From assembly GCA_021014325.1 (NCBI GenBank), contig CM037460.1, forward strand, positions 14,923,486 to 14,987,485: DNA of 64,000 nucleotides, read 5' to 3'. The first letter of the stretch is position 1; every line of letters starts with the position of its first letter. Under the pieces are notes generated by a model. That model searched no databases, was not told where the DNA came from, and saw only the letters and a program-made list of their open reading frames with translations. The DNA is from Plazaster borealis (taxonomy: Eukaryota; Echinodermata; Asteroidea; Forcipulatida; Labidiasteridae). The translations under genes were made by a program, and so were the position numbers. Below, in pieces: positions 22,855-35,200 of this stretch.

Positions 22855-23079
22855 TCACTTCTGCACAATTTACTTTAACTTTAATAAATTTTAACAACCA
22901 AAATATTTCGACCCTTCGAAATTTACAAAATTGCCGTGCTTCTCCTTGCAATTATCAAGTGTCAATATTTCCGCCGAAAAAGCATCAGTAGGCCCTATTA
23001 TCCACTGCATCATTTTACAGCATAAAATCACAACTATAAATCGGACCTACATTCGATAAAAATGCTACACTTACCCATT

Positions 23080-24225
23080 ATGATTTTTTCTATTGGGCTA
23101 AAATCAGATAAAATCACAGGGGGTAAGCCTTGCATTTTTGTCAAAAATGGACTAAAATCTTATGAAAAAAACAAGAGGAAGCCTTGCATTTTTGTCAAAA
23201 TTGGGATAAAATCGGACAAAATCACAAGGCAGTTTGTGAAAAAATCGCTGAAATTTGATAAAATCACAAGGGGTAAGCCTTGCATTTTTGTAGAAAGTGG
23301 GCTGAAATTGATAAAATCACAAGGGGTAAGCCTTGCATTTTTTGTGAAAAATGTGCTGAAATTTGATTAAATCACAAGGGGTAGGCCTAAGCCTTACATT
23401 GTTGTCAAAAAGGGGCTAAAATCGGAAGGGGTAAGCCTTGATATTTTTTTTAAATAACCAGAAATTTGATTAAATAACAAGGGGGAAGCCTTGCATTTTT
23501 GTCGAAAAATTGGGCTAAAATCTGATAAAATCAGAAGAGGTAACTTGCATTTTTTTCGAAATTGGGCTAAAATCTGATAAAATCAGAAGAGGTCCGGGTA
23601 AGCCTTGCACTTTTGTCGAAATTTTGTCAAAAATGTGTCTTGCAATTTTATGAAAAATGGGATGAAATTCATAAATTAATCACAAGGGGTATAAGCCTTG
23701 CATTTTTGTCGAAATTGGGCTAAAATCTGATAAAATCACAAGGGGTAAACCTTGCATTTTTGTCAAAATTTGGCTAAAATCAGATAAACAAGGGGTAGGC
23801 CTTAGCCTTGCATTTTTGTCGAAATTGGGCTAAAATCAGATAAAATCACAAGGGGTAGGCCTTAGCCTTGCATTTTTGTGAAATTGGGCTAAAATATTAA
23901 AAAATCACAATGGGTACGGCTTGAATTTTTGTCGAAAATTTGCTGAAACTTTATTAAATCACATGGGGGGAAAACCTTGCATTTTTGTCGAAATTTGGCT
24001 GAATTGATAAAATCACAAGGGGTAAGCCTTGCATTTTTGTCGAAATTTTGTCAAAAATGTGTCTTGCAATTTTATGAAAAATGGGATGAAATTAATAAAA
24101 TCACAAGGGGTATAAGCCTTGTATTTTTGTCGAAATTGGGCTATAAATCTGATAAAATCACAAGGGGTAGGCTAGGCCTGCCTTGCATTTTTGTCGAAAT
24201 TGGGCTAAAATTGGAATAATTTATA
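23080..24225. repeat. Degenerate tandem array, about 55-70-bp units
   Basis: Roughly twenty copies of a unit containing AAAATCACAAGGGGTAAGCC, TTGCATTTTTGTCGAAATTG and GGCTAAAATCTGAT are arrayed head to tail. A longer block (TTTTGTCAAAAATGTGTCTT then GCAATTTTATGAAAAATGGG) recurs near 23625 and 24045, so part of the array was duplicated as a higher-order unit of about 420 bp. Open frames across it are artefacts of periodicity. Confidence 0.85.
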
Positions 24226-24389
24226 AAAATAAATATGTTATGGGGTAGATGTACACATGCAGAGGAGTCTATTCCAATGAAGATAATGGTACGCGATTAG
24301 GATCTTGCAGTGATCAAACAGATCCGAAGACAAAATACTTTGTTAAACAAAGTCAAAGTATTACGTTAATAAGCACATAATCACTACAG

Positions 24390-24700
24390 ACTAAATACTG
24401 AGTCATCAGGGTGTGGGTTCGAATCCCGGTCATGAATCTAGTGTCCTTGTGCAAGACACTTAACTATAATTGCTTCTCATCACCTAGGGGTAAATGGGTA
24501 CCTGTGAGGGCGGAGATGGTTCTTGTGATTGATTTAGCTTAGTGCGCTAAATACTTGGCAGCACAAGCTGTATACTCCCCAGGGAGCTGACGTGGTTTAA
24601 GGAATGAAATAATTGGCCCAGTGACCAGGGGTAATAATGTTTGAAGTGCAATGATAATTCTTTGGAATTGCGCTATATAAGAGTCGGTTATTATTATCAC
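24390..24700 (+). repeat. tRNA-derived SINE, near full length
   Basis: A B-box-like GTGGGTTCGAATCCCGGTCA is followed by GTGTCCTTGTGCAAGACACT, then CCTAGGGGTAAATGGGTACC. The tail ATTGCGCTATATAAGAGTCG then GTTATTATTATC is a structured 3' end plus short trinucleotide tail. It is the cleanest SINE in the window. Confidence 0.75.
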
Positions 24701-25629
24701 ATTTCGCTTTTTAGTAAATTTTGTGACATATGGATTATTTCGTCAGTTTCTTTTAGCACTCCTTAGGCCTACTTTAAAATCCTCGTGTGAGCATTGGTTA
24801 TACATGCAACATTCTGAACCTTTCCAATAAAACGGACAACAAGAATTTTACTACTTGACTTACCAACAACAAACTTTTATTTGCCTTTTAATAAAACAGT
24901 CCAGCTTTAAATGATAATTTAATTTCCCATTAAATTCTATACCGCACCACTGAAAAGCTCCAACTTTAAATAAACATACCATTATGTAAATATTTATTAT
25001 CCACAATTGTACATTAATTAAAATGTTATTTTACTTGCATTGTTTAGGACAACTTGGTTTCTCACATTCATGTAATCAATACCAAGTATGGTAGTTCACT
25101 ACATAATTGTTCACGCCTCAAAAAGTATTTCAGACACACACTTTAACAATTACATTTTAATGACCAAAAACTAAAACGAAGAAAATTGACACAAAACTTA
25201 CTTCTTTTATAAGGATTTTACTCCATCAAACAATTTCATTTTGCAACCCTCTGACCACCATTTCACTTAAATTTTCAAATAGTACCTTTTGGGATCCAAA
25301 TTTCTGCTTCAAATATGTCATGTTTGTTTTTAGTTTTTAGTTTTCACATGTTAACCATTTTGTCAGTTTGTGAAACTAGAGTTTCTGTAGTTGAACATTT
25401 TTCTTAACAGATATCTGTGACTAAGAGAAATTGATAATGCAAACCTGTCATCGAACAACATACCTTTTACTGGTAAACTGTGTGTCCCCCCTCCCCCCTG
25501 CTTTATATGAAACTGCATGTATGCAGATAAAACTTACAGAAATAGCTGAAGGATTTCGGAGTAAATAACTCATCCTAAATAAGTATTAGCAACTAGTATA
25601 GTAAAACTGTTAATACCCTGAGTAAGAAA

Positions 25630-25905
25630 TTTGTTTTAACGAGCTGCTTAAGCAGACATTTTTGCCCAACAATGTTGTGCTAAGCAAAAGTTAGCAGGAT
25701 ACCAGTCAAAGATGGTGCATGCAACACGATACTTTGGCTGGTAACCTTATTCTTGTAAGCATAATTTTGTTGCTTAGCTACTTTCTGTGCTTAAGCAGCT
25801 CTATGAAATTCGGCCTGGGCCTGCTGGGCCCAATTTTTATTGAGCTGTTTGAGCAGAAATATCAGCTTAGCAGATTAAATTATGCTTACAAGAAGAAGAG
25901 ACCGG
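25630..25905. repeat. Two overlapping GGGCCCAATTT palindromic element remnants
   Basis: GAGCTGCTTAAGCAGACATT at 25640 is inverted as GCTTAAGCAGCTCTATGAAA at 25790. A second left end, GGGCCCAATTTTTATTGAGC, starts at 25827. The 128-codon frame across them is not a gene. Confidence 0.6.
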
Positions 25906-26670
25906 CCAGTGAGTTGACGTTCAATTTAGAACCATTCAACAGCATAGGGTATGAATGTGTATACTATATACATGTATTGACCCCAATCGTACTGCAAGCT
26001 GCTAGCATAGTGCATTTATCAATATTTTTCACAACCTTGTGGATTGCATGGTCAGACGATAGAAGTGTTAATGTGGAAAATTATATGCAAAAAACTTCAG
26101 ACTAAATATATGTTGTTGTTAATCATTTAAATTATATTTTTCATATAAAGCAAAGTACATTGACATGAGGATATATCATACATGTTATTTTGATACTAAT
26201 AAAATTTATGTAATCACGTAATGTATCCATAAATAACCCATAACACGAAAATTACTATTGTTGAAAAAGCAGTCAGCACACATGTCAATGATCTTCTCAA
26301 GATATTTTGCACTGTTGATATTATATTAAACTCATTCAGGTAAAACACCTTTCACTGACAATTTACAATAAAGAAAAGTTGTGTTCACACACCCATTAAA
26401 AAATGAATATTTACAAATTTGGAAAACTGAAATGGAAAGATTCAGACAAAATAAATATTTGTTTGTACATAGTCAAGTGAAATAACTTATATATATTTGC
26501 TACATTAGAAGAATAACCTTTTGCACATATCTTGTGTCAAGCTGCAGCTAGGTTGATTTAGTTCAGATTTCATATAGTGTTTAGAGACATTAGTTTGTTA
26601 CAGCAAAAGTACAGAATCTTTACTGTCAATGTATTTGACAAGTTCAAAGTATACACAAGCAATCACAACA

Positions 26671-26847
26671 GACCACTATCATGCTGCCACCATCTTGGTC
26701 ATTCTCCTTGTATCCAATAGCAGTAATGAATGCTGATATTCCTTGTATAAAAAAAGGAACCAGACTATTCCTCCTTCCAGCCTCGGTTTTGGATACATTG
26801 ATTTGAGTGGCAGAAAATCAAGAAGGCCGCACCATGATAAAGGTCTA
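26671..26847. mobile_element. Short TIR element, copy 2
   Basis: It has the same body as 17878-18048 (GGAACCAGACTATTCCTCCT then TCCAGCCTCGG), with termini GACCACTATCATGCTGCCAC and ACCATGATAAAGGTCTA. It is more diverged at the left end. Confidence 0.75.
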
Positions 26848-27043
26848 AACATGTTAAATTTTGAATTTGAGAACAGAAAGATGTCTGCACCATGCTAAAA
26901 AAGAACCCTAAAAATAAAACAGGAATGCTAAATATATCAATGTCTACCCAAGTCCACAGTGGGGCCACACAGCAATTTTTAGCTATACAGAAATTTTTAG
27001 CTTTCTTCTTGGTTTATCCTGGTTATTTTTATCATGGTCACCT

Positions 27044-27230
27044 GGGCCCAATTTCATGAAGCTGCCAAGCAGAAAAATGTGCTTAGCAAATTTGTCTGCT
27101 GAGCAAAATTTAGAAGGGAACCAGTCACAAACAATATAACATGGTATTTTGGCTGGTCACCTGTTTCTGCTAAGCAAGATCTTTATGTGCTAAGCAACTA
27201 TGTGCTCAAAAGCTGTATGACATTGGGCCC
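27044..27230. repeat. GGGCCCAATTTCA palindromic element
   Basis: Left GGGCCCAATTTCATGAAGCT and right ATGACATTGGGCCC enclose mirrored TGCTTAGCAAA-type arms. This family member is about 75 bp from the next. Confidence 0.75.
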
Positions 27231-27303
27231 TAGTATTGAGACTCTTTGCCCAAACTGACAGATAGCAGACTAGTGCCATCCAGTTCAGCATTCTCCCACA
27301 CCA

Positions 27304-27497
27304 GGGCCAAATTTCATAGAGCTGCTTAAGCACAAAAAAGTTGCTAAGCACAACAAAATTTAGCTTACCAGAATAAGGTTACCAGCCAAACTACCATGTC
27401 ACATGTACAATTTGTGACTGGTATCCTGCCCATTTCTGCTTAGCAGACAATTTATAAGCAATATTTTCTGCTTAAGCAGCTCTATGAAATTGGGCCC
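27304..27497. repeat. GGGCCAAATTTCATAGAGCT palindromic element
   Basis: It has inverted termini ending AGCTCTATGAAATTGGGCCC. The arms ACCAGCCAAACTACCATGTC and GACTGGTATCCTGC match half-copies near 52840. Confidence 0.75.
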
Positions 27498-27724
27498 TGA
27501 TGCTGACAGGTATAATTTGCATAACTTCATTGATAGGTTGAACTTGACTTTACAAGTCATTTCAACCAACCAATCACAATGAATAAAAGCATGGCTGTAC
27601 AAGTACTTGAATTGTGGATAAAAGAAACACACAGCAAACCCTTGGTTCTGTTACCGTGGCAACAAACTATCTTCTAACTCAAAAATAAAGAGAGATATCA
27701 CTCACACAGTATGCTAAGTGTGTA

Positions 27725-27870
27725 ATGACTTCTAATTGTGGATCCTCTTAGTTCAATGCTTTGTCCTGACAAACAGGGACCCCATTGTTTTCCATGATAG
27801 CAATGGTGGACCTATTGTCCCTTTTGTTATAAGTCCTCGGTTTGAATGTCTCTACACACACTGTAGCTCC
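27725..27870. repeat. Single copy of the 148-bp unit tandemly repeated at 39.5 kb
   Basis: GTGGACCTATTGTCCCTTTT then GTTATAAGTCCTCGGTTTGA matches the units at 39544-39850, showing that the unit is dispersed as well as tandem. Confidence 0.6.
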
Positions 27871-28445
27871 TTCTCTTAAAAAATGTAATTTATATTTTGC
27901 GTGGATAAGAAATTAACTACATGCATTATTTATAACTGCATGGGGGAAACATTTCAGTAAACATTAAGGCCTTATAATTGAAAAACTAAAAATATATAAT
28001 TATTTTTAAACCTTGGCACTCCTACTGAGCTTGGAAAGGGCCTGGGGTAATGGCAAGAACATTCTTTCAGTAATTTGACCAGTCAGTTTAGAGAAATTAG
28101 TAAATTACTAACTCTTTTGATTTGTGTGATCACTACAAAGCAGGCTACTATGAATTAGTAACCCTACAAAATATTGCAATGTGAAAATAAAGAAGACAAA
28201 AATGTCCCTTCCCAGGCTATGCACACCTCAAATACTTCAGACATTATTAAACTAAGAAAACTTTAACATTTGCAAACTGTTCAAAAATAAAACATGCATT
28301 TGGTAAATGTTTATAAACTAATTTTTATAATACTGGTAGCAGTGGAAAAAACAGAAAAATGTAACTTTGAGACGATTTCACGCATCAAAACAAAACAAGT
28401 TTAAGTGGAAAATACAGTTGATTCAAAACAAAACGCATCAAACTA

Positions 28446-28682
28446 GGCCTCATTTCGTGGCTCTGCTTACCTTTAGTTAATATTGGCGCTTCTGGTCACA
28501 GAAAAATCAGCTCTTAAAGTTACGTACATCACACTTTAGCAAGTAATATTTACTTGTGCAAATACAGTACAGATATTAATGTTACTAAGTGTTCTTCACT
28601 TACACAGCTAGGCTGGACAGAAATTTGCACTGAATTGGTTCGCACATAATTCCGCATACAGCAGAGCCATAAAATTGGGCTC
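28446..28682. repeat. Diverged GGCTCTGCTTAC palindromic element
   Basis: CATTTCGTGGCTCTGCTTAC at the left and GCAGAGCCATAAAATTGGGC at the right identify an older copy related to 3616-3762 and 33410-33657. Confidence 0.6.
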
Positions 28683-29112
28683 AAGAAACATGTGAATCAA
28701 ACTGGAAAAAAAAACATGTAAACTTTACTATGCTGATAATCAATTTTTTTTTTTTTTTTAAAGTTCCCATCAATCAGTCACAATTTTGTCCTAGACAAAA
28801 GCTTCCTATTAACAAGATTTCTCACTGCCAGTGTTTCACCAATTTCACATGCTGAACTTTCAACTACTCGTTTTATCATTTTAAAATAAGGTTCAACTGT
28901 CTTGTATTACCCTTTTTAAAACATTGATCAATACTTCTGATTTAGTTTGGTCTTTGGGAATAACATTAATCTGTGCATTTATATCGCGTTCTTACTCAAT
29001 GGTGTCACAACATTTCACAGAAACTTTACTTATTTTTGACACATAGGTGAGGGGTTTTTGTGAGGGAGGAAATATTGAATGGCGTATAATTTATAATAAT
29101 GCCTTTTTAGTA

Positions 29113-29398
29113 TTAAAGGCACTGAACACGTTTGGTAATTGTCAAAGACCAGCGTTCTCACTTGGTGTATCCCAACATATGCATAAAATAACAAGCCTGT
29201 GAAAATTTGGGCTTCTTGCAAGAAGTCTTTTATTTTTGTAGTGAGAAATTACCTCTTTCTCAAAAACTACGTTACTTCAGAGGGAGTCGTTTCTTACAAT
29301 GTTTTATACTATCAACGGCTCTCTGTTGCTCGTTACCAAGTCAGGTTTTATGCTAATATATATTTTGAGTAATTACCAAACGTGTACAGTGCCTTTAA
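29113..29398. mobile_element. TTAA MITE with internal deletion
   Basis: TTAA flanks lie at both ends with AGGCACTGAACACGTTTGG and inverted termini. It is 286 bp instead of about 371 because the left inner arm between TTTGGG and CTTCTTGCAAGAAG is missing, so the palindrome is asymmetric. Confidence 0.8.
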
Positions 29399-30249
29399 GA
29401 GGCAGTGCAGCACAATTTGCTGCCACTACAAGAAGCAAGCCCCCTCTCTTTCACGACAAAAGTGTACTGGGTTCTTTTACATGCATTGCACAACACACTG
29501 GACCTACAGGCTTTCGCAGGGCACAGTAATTATGGTTATGTATCTTTCTCATGCACACGTGTTCCACTACAAGGAAATTGTATTAGACGACAGTTTGGTT
29601 ACTTTGCAGTTGATAATGATAACACCTTAAATAGGTTGTCATAAAACACATGATCTGTTATTCAACTTGTGAATGCTGTGGAAAATAACTTTCAATGGAA
29701 ATTCCACTCATGTTATGTTGAACAGAGGTATCAGGAATCTTGTCATTTAAATGATAATTGTGACATGATATGTTGACATTTGTAAAGTGATAACAACAAA
29801 TCTCAACATATCAAACAGAGCTCAAATACAAATTTCAAGAAAATCTTCACAAGACCAGGCATCTTGTAGCTCAAAACTGTTAATCAACTGAAAATATTTT
29901 TCCAAAAATATTCCCTTATTATTCCCCGGAGTGATTACCGAACGTATACCTTCCCTTTAAAAGGTAGGGTCACAATAGATTGGTAACTACTCCAAAAATT
30001 AATGACCATAAAAACTTACTTGGTCAGAAGCACTGCAACTGTTGATAGTATAAACTATTGTGAGACAGTATTCACTTCGAAGTAACATAGTTGGGTAAAT
30101 TTTTTACCCAAACAGTTTGAATCTGAGAAATGATTCATGCATGAATATTGTTTCTCAGATTTCTGAGGGTTGGTGTCCGTTCGTGAATGCTGTGGCCAGT
30201 GATACGGTCCGTACCAGCAGTCACCTTGCTAAACGTGGACGGATTAGAC

Positions 30250-31203
30250 GTTCTCGTTTAAATCTTCTCAAGAAAACGCCAATGCATCTATTGCAAGACT
30301 TGAGAAATGCATCCAAGAGATTCGACGTTGGACACAACAAAACTTCCTGAAGTTAAATGATAAGACAGAGTTCCTTCTACTTGGGTCACGTCAACAGTTA
30401 ACAAAGGTTTCAGTGCCATACATTTCCATCGGTGATGCTCCGATAGCTCCCTCGCTGCAAGCTCGGAACTTAGGGGTTATTTTTGATTCATCGATGACAC
30501 TTTAACCACACATCAACAACATCGTTCGTCTGTCATCATATCACATCAGGAATATTGGTAAGATTCGCAAGTACTTGGACAAAAGTGCAACTGAAAAGGT
30601 CATTCATGCATTTGTTACTTCTCGTCTTGACAACGGCAATGCTCTTCTCTACAGTCTTCCTAACAACCAGATTTCCCGTCTTCAACGCCTCCAAAATACC
30701 GCTGCCCGCATTGTGACACTGTCTAGAAAATCCTGTTCTATCACCCCCATTCTGAAACAACTACATTGGCTCCCTATCTCTCAACGAATCATCTTCAAGC
30801 TGATGCTCATTGTCCACAAAGCACTTAATGGCAAGGCTCCCCACTATATTTCTGAACTACTTCAAGTTTACACTCCATCAAGGAATCTTCGATCAAGTTC
30901 CGTGCTTCTCCTCATTGAACCCAAGTCTCGACACTCATGGGGTGACAGGTCTTTTTCTTCAGCTGCGCCACGCATCTGGAACTCTCTACCGCTTAATCTT
31001 AGATCTTGTCTTTGTACCACAAAATTCAAATCTCTTCTCAAAACTCATCTTATGTCACAGGTTTTCAAGGACTAATTTTGTTGTGTCTGTTTTGTCTTTG
31101 TTTTGTTTTGTTTTGTTTTTTGTTTTGTTTTTACTGCGCCTTGAACACCCAGCAGGGTGGATATGTGCGCATTACAAGTCTTATTATTATTATTATTATT
31201 ATT
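30250..31203 (+). mobile_element. 5'-truncated CR1/jockey-like LINE, RT C-terminal region
   Basis: The translation contains IARLEKCIQEIRRWTQQNF then LKLNDKTEFLLLGSRQ, a segment typical of the thumb region after the RT core. A continuous frame (30575-31075) follows with ISRLQRLQNTAARIVTLSRK, ILKQLHWLPISQRIIFKLML and WNSLPLNLRS, the conserved non-LTR C-terminal signature. A TAA stop in the earlier part (near 30503) and absence of the catalytic core show an inactive fragment. It ends in an (ATT)n tail at about 31184-31203, typical of these LINEs. Confidence 0.88.
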
Positions 31204-31244
31204 AAATACTGTGACAATTTGTTACTGTTTACTCAGCAAGTAAA

Positions 31245-31432
31245 GCCCGGTTCATACTTCCTGCGAATGCGAATGCGATCCGAATTTGACGTGAATTTGA
31301 CGTCACAACTCTGTTTTCGCTGCGAATATTCGCAAAAGTTGAGCACGGCTCAACTCTTGCGAATTATTCATTGCGAATTTGCGACGTCAATATTCGCTTC
31401 GCATTCGCATTCGCAGGAAGTATGAACCGGGC
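31245..31432. mobile_element. 188-bp palindromic element with TAAA target duplication
   Basis: GCCCGGTTCATACTTCCTGC then GAATGCGAATGCGA is inverted at the right end. TAAA directly flanks both sides (31241-31244 and 31433-31436). The empty site is seen in the related sequence near 51817. Confidence 0.85.
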
Positions 31433-31559
31433 TAAAGTGTACACTGTATTCAGCTGAAGCTTTCACATGTGACATTTATTGTGTCTTTCTATATAATTTT
31501 GCCAAAAATCTAAATTACATCGGCAAAAACCAATCTCTGACCCTACCTTTAAAAGTATG

Positions 31560-31700
31560 TTTCTTGGGGGAAAAAACCACGAGACTTCAGGACTTGTTTG
31601 GTTTGAGTGGTTACTAGCCAATGCTAAAATATTTGGACTCGGGCCTGTGGTCCAGTGGTTATTTTAAGCCATGTCATGTCATGAAATTCATTCAAAATAC
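31560..31700. repeat. Dispersed CTGGACTCGGGCC-type repeat fragment
   Basis: ACGAGACTTCAGGACTTGTT and TTGGACTCGGGCCTGTGGTC match the repeat at 48400-48795 and fragments near 34.95 and 53.85 kb. Confidence 0.5.
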
Positions 31701-32085
31701 TGATTTCTGATAACTAGTAACTTTGGACTTGACAATTAAATGGTCAAGCACATCTTTCTAAGTATGGTTACCATTATTTGCAGAAAGTTCTGATCCCAAC
31801 AATAAACTTCTCAACCATGCCTCTACCTCAATAAATACTTTACCATTTGAACATGTGAAGGGAAACCTCTCTATTAAAAAAACATTTTGCTAAAAACTGG
31901 ATTTTATAGTTGTACTTTATGTAAAGTCTAACAATATAATTACAGTTTCACAAAGTCTTTCTTGTTAAGACTCAACCAAAGGAATTTTCAGAAGTGTTTC
32001 AGATCAACATCAATTTAAAAATTTCTTTTTATGGTCACAACCCTTGATGTCTTCAGTTGTATTAAAAATGCTTCATATTAAAAGC

Positions 32086-32220
32086 TTACTTTATTCCATT
32101 TGAACCCTGCTCGCCTTGATAATGTCTTGTACAGAACTCCTTAATCCTCTGTATTGCTATGACTGTCTTCTCTTTTGGCAGTGATGTTACTATCCTGACA
32201 AAGTTTGGATACTCAAAGCA
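32086..32220 (-). CDS. TAT: TAT terminal coding exon
   Basis: The acceptor is GATTTTGCAG|TGC and the TAA stop occupies 32086-32088. It encodes [20 protein letters not shown] and a C-terminal [13 protein letters not shown], matching the human ending IQEFCEQHY. It includes the arginine equivalent to AspAT Arg386. An AATAAA overlaps the stop codon on the minus strand, so the real poly(A) signal is probably further on. Confidence 0.9.
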   Translation of the reverse strand, partial: CFEYPNFVRIVTSLPKEKTVIAIQRIKEFCTRHYQGEQGSNGIK

Positions 32221-35200
32221 CTGCAAAATCATTACAAAGTAAAACACCTTTACTATGATGTATTAATCATGTTTTATTAAAAATGATTGACACTTTGCGT
32301 TAACTGCAAGAAGATGCAGATGTTCCGCCTGTATTTTTCATCCAAATGCAAACAAAGTAACACAAAACATACCTTTCCTGGGAGACAGAAAACAGATTCT
32401 TCCTCAACAAGTTTTGTCACAAACTCCGTGTCATCAATGAAGCCGTCAAACTTATCCATGTCAATTCCAAACTACGGAGATGAAGAAACAATGGTAAATT
32501 ATAGTCAAACATAAGCCAAGTTTCTTTTTTGATGCAACCAGCATTTAGCGCATAAACAAAGTTTAAAAGAGATTAAACGTTATTAAAGTATATTCAGTAT
32601 CATCTACTTAACTGTGTAGATTTTGTCTTTGAGAACTGTCTTGCTATTTTTTCTACTGCCACGAAGTAGATTTCTGAATTTGGGAGCTACCTGGGCAGGA
32701 GGTAGGAAATCGGCCGGGACTACTACTTTCGGTTAGTGGATCGAGGGGGACTTCTTGTTATTAACTTCACTGCCGCTGAGTGAGTTATTAATTGGTCTCA
32801 ACATTTCGACTAGCCTGCTCTAGTCATCATCAAAAGAGACTGCAATGGTGTTACCACAAACTGAATATACATTGATACCTCACCATGCAATGCCTCAAAA
32901 CCCATATTATTATAGTACTTCTGAAAAGGACTGGTTGTGAGAAAAGATGTTAAAGGCACAGTACACGTTTGGTAATTACTCAAAATATATATTAGCATAA
33001 AAACTGACTTGGTAACGAGCAACAGAGAGCATTGTGAGAAACGACTCCCTCTGAAGTAACGTAGTTTTTAAGAAAGAGGTAATTTCTCACTAAAATAATA
33101 AAAACTTCTTGCAAGAAGTTTTTATTCCTAACTGAAAGCACACATTGTACAATAAGGGTGTACTTTCTTTCATCATTTTCTTGCAACTTCGATGACCAAT
33201 TGAGCCCAAATTTTCACAGACTTGTTATTTTATGCATATGTTGGGATACACCAAATGAGAACACTGGTCTTTGAAAATTACCAAACGTGTACGATGCCTT
33301 TAAATAGTAAACTGAAACCTGGATCATCCAAACAGTACTTAAGCATCAACACCTTCAGCAGTCAAGTAATCAGTGAACAATGTGTAAACTTCTCGAAACA
33401 TCAATACTGTGCCCAATTTCATGGCTCTGCTTACAAGCAAAGAATCGGCGCTTACAGAAGCAGGGAATTCTGCGCTAACGTCAAGCGTGTTTCACAGGTT
33501 AGCAGGGAATTTCTGCTTGTGTGCGTGCGTAGTCCACGTTACTAGGCATTCTTCGCTTACACAGCTAGCACAGAAATGCGGCGCTTGCCCTGTAAGCAAA
33601 GAATGGTGATCGCAAGCGCAGAATTGGGCGGTAAGCGGAGCCATGAAATTGGGCCCCGATCTCACCTCTGGTTCTTCTCAGAACCACCATTTCTTCCAAG
33701 ATGAGATTACTACACGGCTGTCACTACTCATGCAAGAGAATCAGACAAATGTAATGACCAGTATATTAACCCCTGGAATTTCATCTTGGAGAGGGCAAGG
33801 CCATTGCAAACGGCACTTTCATTGGACAATCTTAAAAGTCTATGGGAATCTTTTGACGGAGCACCAAGGCCAAGAGAAGGGGCAACACAGACCATGGCCT
33901 CCATGGCCTTTGTGTAATTCCAGGCCTGGTATGTTGACGCCTTTCCTACAGGACCTCATATGAAGCTCCTAATCTCACTTAAGGCATAACAAGCTTACCA
34001 TAAAATACATGGCTCCACAGGGCATGACAGGGAAGAGTCCTGGTACATGAGATAGGGATTCATATATCAACTCTGAATTCTCCTACAGAAACAGACAAAA
34101 GAATTGTACCTCCATATTACAAATTATGCCCAACATAACATCTGTCCGTTAGTCAGCAGGTTGAGATGCATGGTGGCAGAAGATGTACCAGGGGCCGATT
34201 TCACATAGAGTTAAGATTTATCTTAACTGAGTATCAATCTTACAGTACTTGCTAAGCAAATATTAACAACTCATCTAAGATGAATCTTAGTGCTTTGTGA
34301 AATCGAGCCAAGGTAATTAATGGATCATTGAGTGCCGGGGAGCATGCCCTCATTTCCAAGGGCAAGGAAATTACACATGTAATAAAAATAATTCTGGAGT
34401 CTTAAATAGCACAATCAAATATATTAATGAGGTACTCAAGGAACAAAGAGAAACATTTAAGACAGGATTTTTAAATTAGTGAGTTATGAGACTGATTAAT
34501 GTAGCACTTTATAAGGATTTACAAGGTGCTGCGGCGCATTTAACAGCAAAAGCCAGAAACACCTGAGCAAACACCTTTTCTTAGCGTTAAGTGTAACAGG
34601 GAATTTTTAAGTACATTACACAATGCAAAGCACCTCCGAATTTACGTCCCATCTGAAGGACGAAGCAATAATTGTTAAGTGTCTTGCTGAAGGACACAAG
34701 TGTCAAGACCGGGACTCGAACTGACACTCTGCTGATCAGAAACACCAGAGGTTTGGTTCAGTGCGCTTGACTTCTCGGCCACGACACGCCACATTAAAGT
34801 CTGCAGCCACCTAGTGTCCCCAAAAGACCCCATTCAAGAAATAAGCAATCATGCTGGAGCCTACTCAGTAGTCTACTGAGGACCTTTCTAAACTTTGCAA
34901 GGTCATGCAGCTCTCTCACATTATGAAAGCACTGCAGAAACTCTGGCAACCTGTACAGGGCTAGAATTTAGGGGCAAAATCCACAAGACCTCAGGGCTTG
35001 TAGGTTATAGCTTTTACTGGACCAGCATTTATTTCACATTTATTTCATTCGACATGTCATCAGCGTCCAGTTTCATTGCTCTGCTTACCACCGAATTATG
35101 CGCATTTGGCCCATTGAATTGCGTGCTTTCCAGGCACCACAAGCGCAGAATTTAGCGGTATAAGCAGAGCCAAGAAACTGGACCCCCTGCATTGATTATA

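Larger units (their letters stand above)
29957..31552. mobile_element. Composite: TTAA MITE carrying a LINE and a second palindrome
   Basis: TTAAAAGGTAGGGTCACAAT at the left and TGACCCTACCTTTAA at the right give inverted termini inside TTAA. The left arm shares ATTAATGACCATAAAAACTT with other family members. The body is interrupted by a LINE fragment (30250-31203) and a 188-bp palindrome (31245-31432). A copy without either insertion is at about 51496-51850. Confidence 0.75.

Noticed and set aside
22389..22951. Overlapping frames over the 135-bp duplication resembling a repeated peptide
   Set aside because: The peptide repeats come from the recent DNA duplication; no start, splice or domain evidence supports a protein.
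23062..24219. Open frames of 80-102 codons rich in KPCIFVK-type repeats
   Set aside because: Their periodicity simply mirrors the tandem DNA repeat and the frames break wherever unit length changes.
23080..24225. CRISPR-like array
   Set aside because: Units are contiguous and degenerate, with no unique spacers of constant length, and the genome is eukaryotic.
25719..26105. 128-codon frame as a membrane protein
   Set aside because: Most of it is translated from GGGCCCAATTT palindromic repeats; its hydrophobicity comes from AT-rich sequence.
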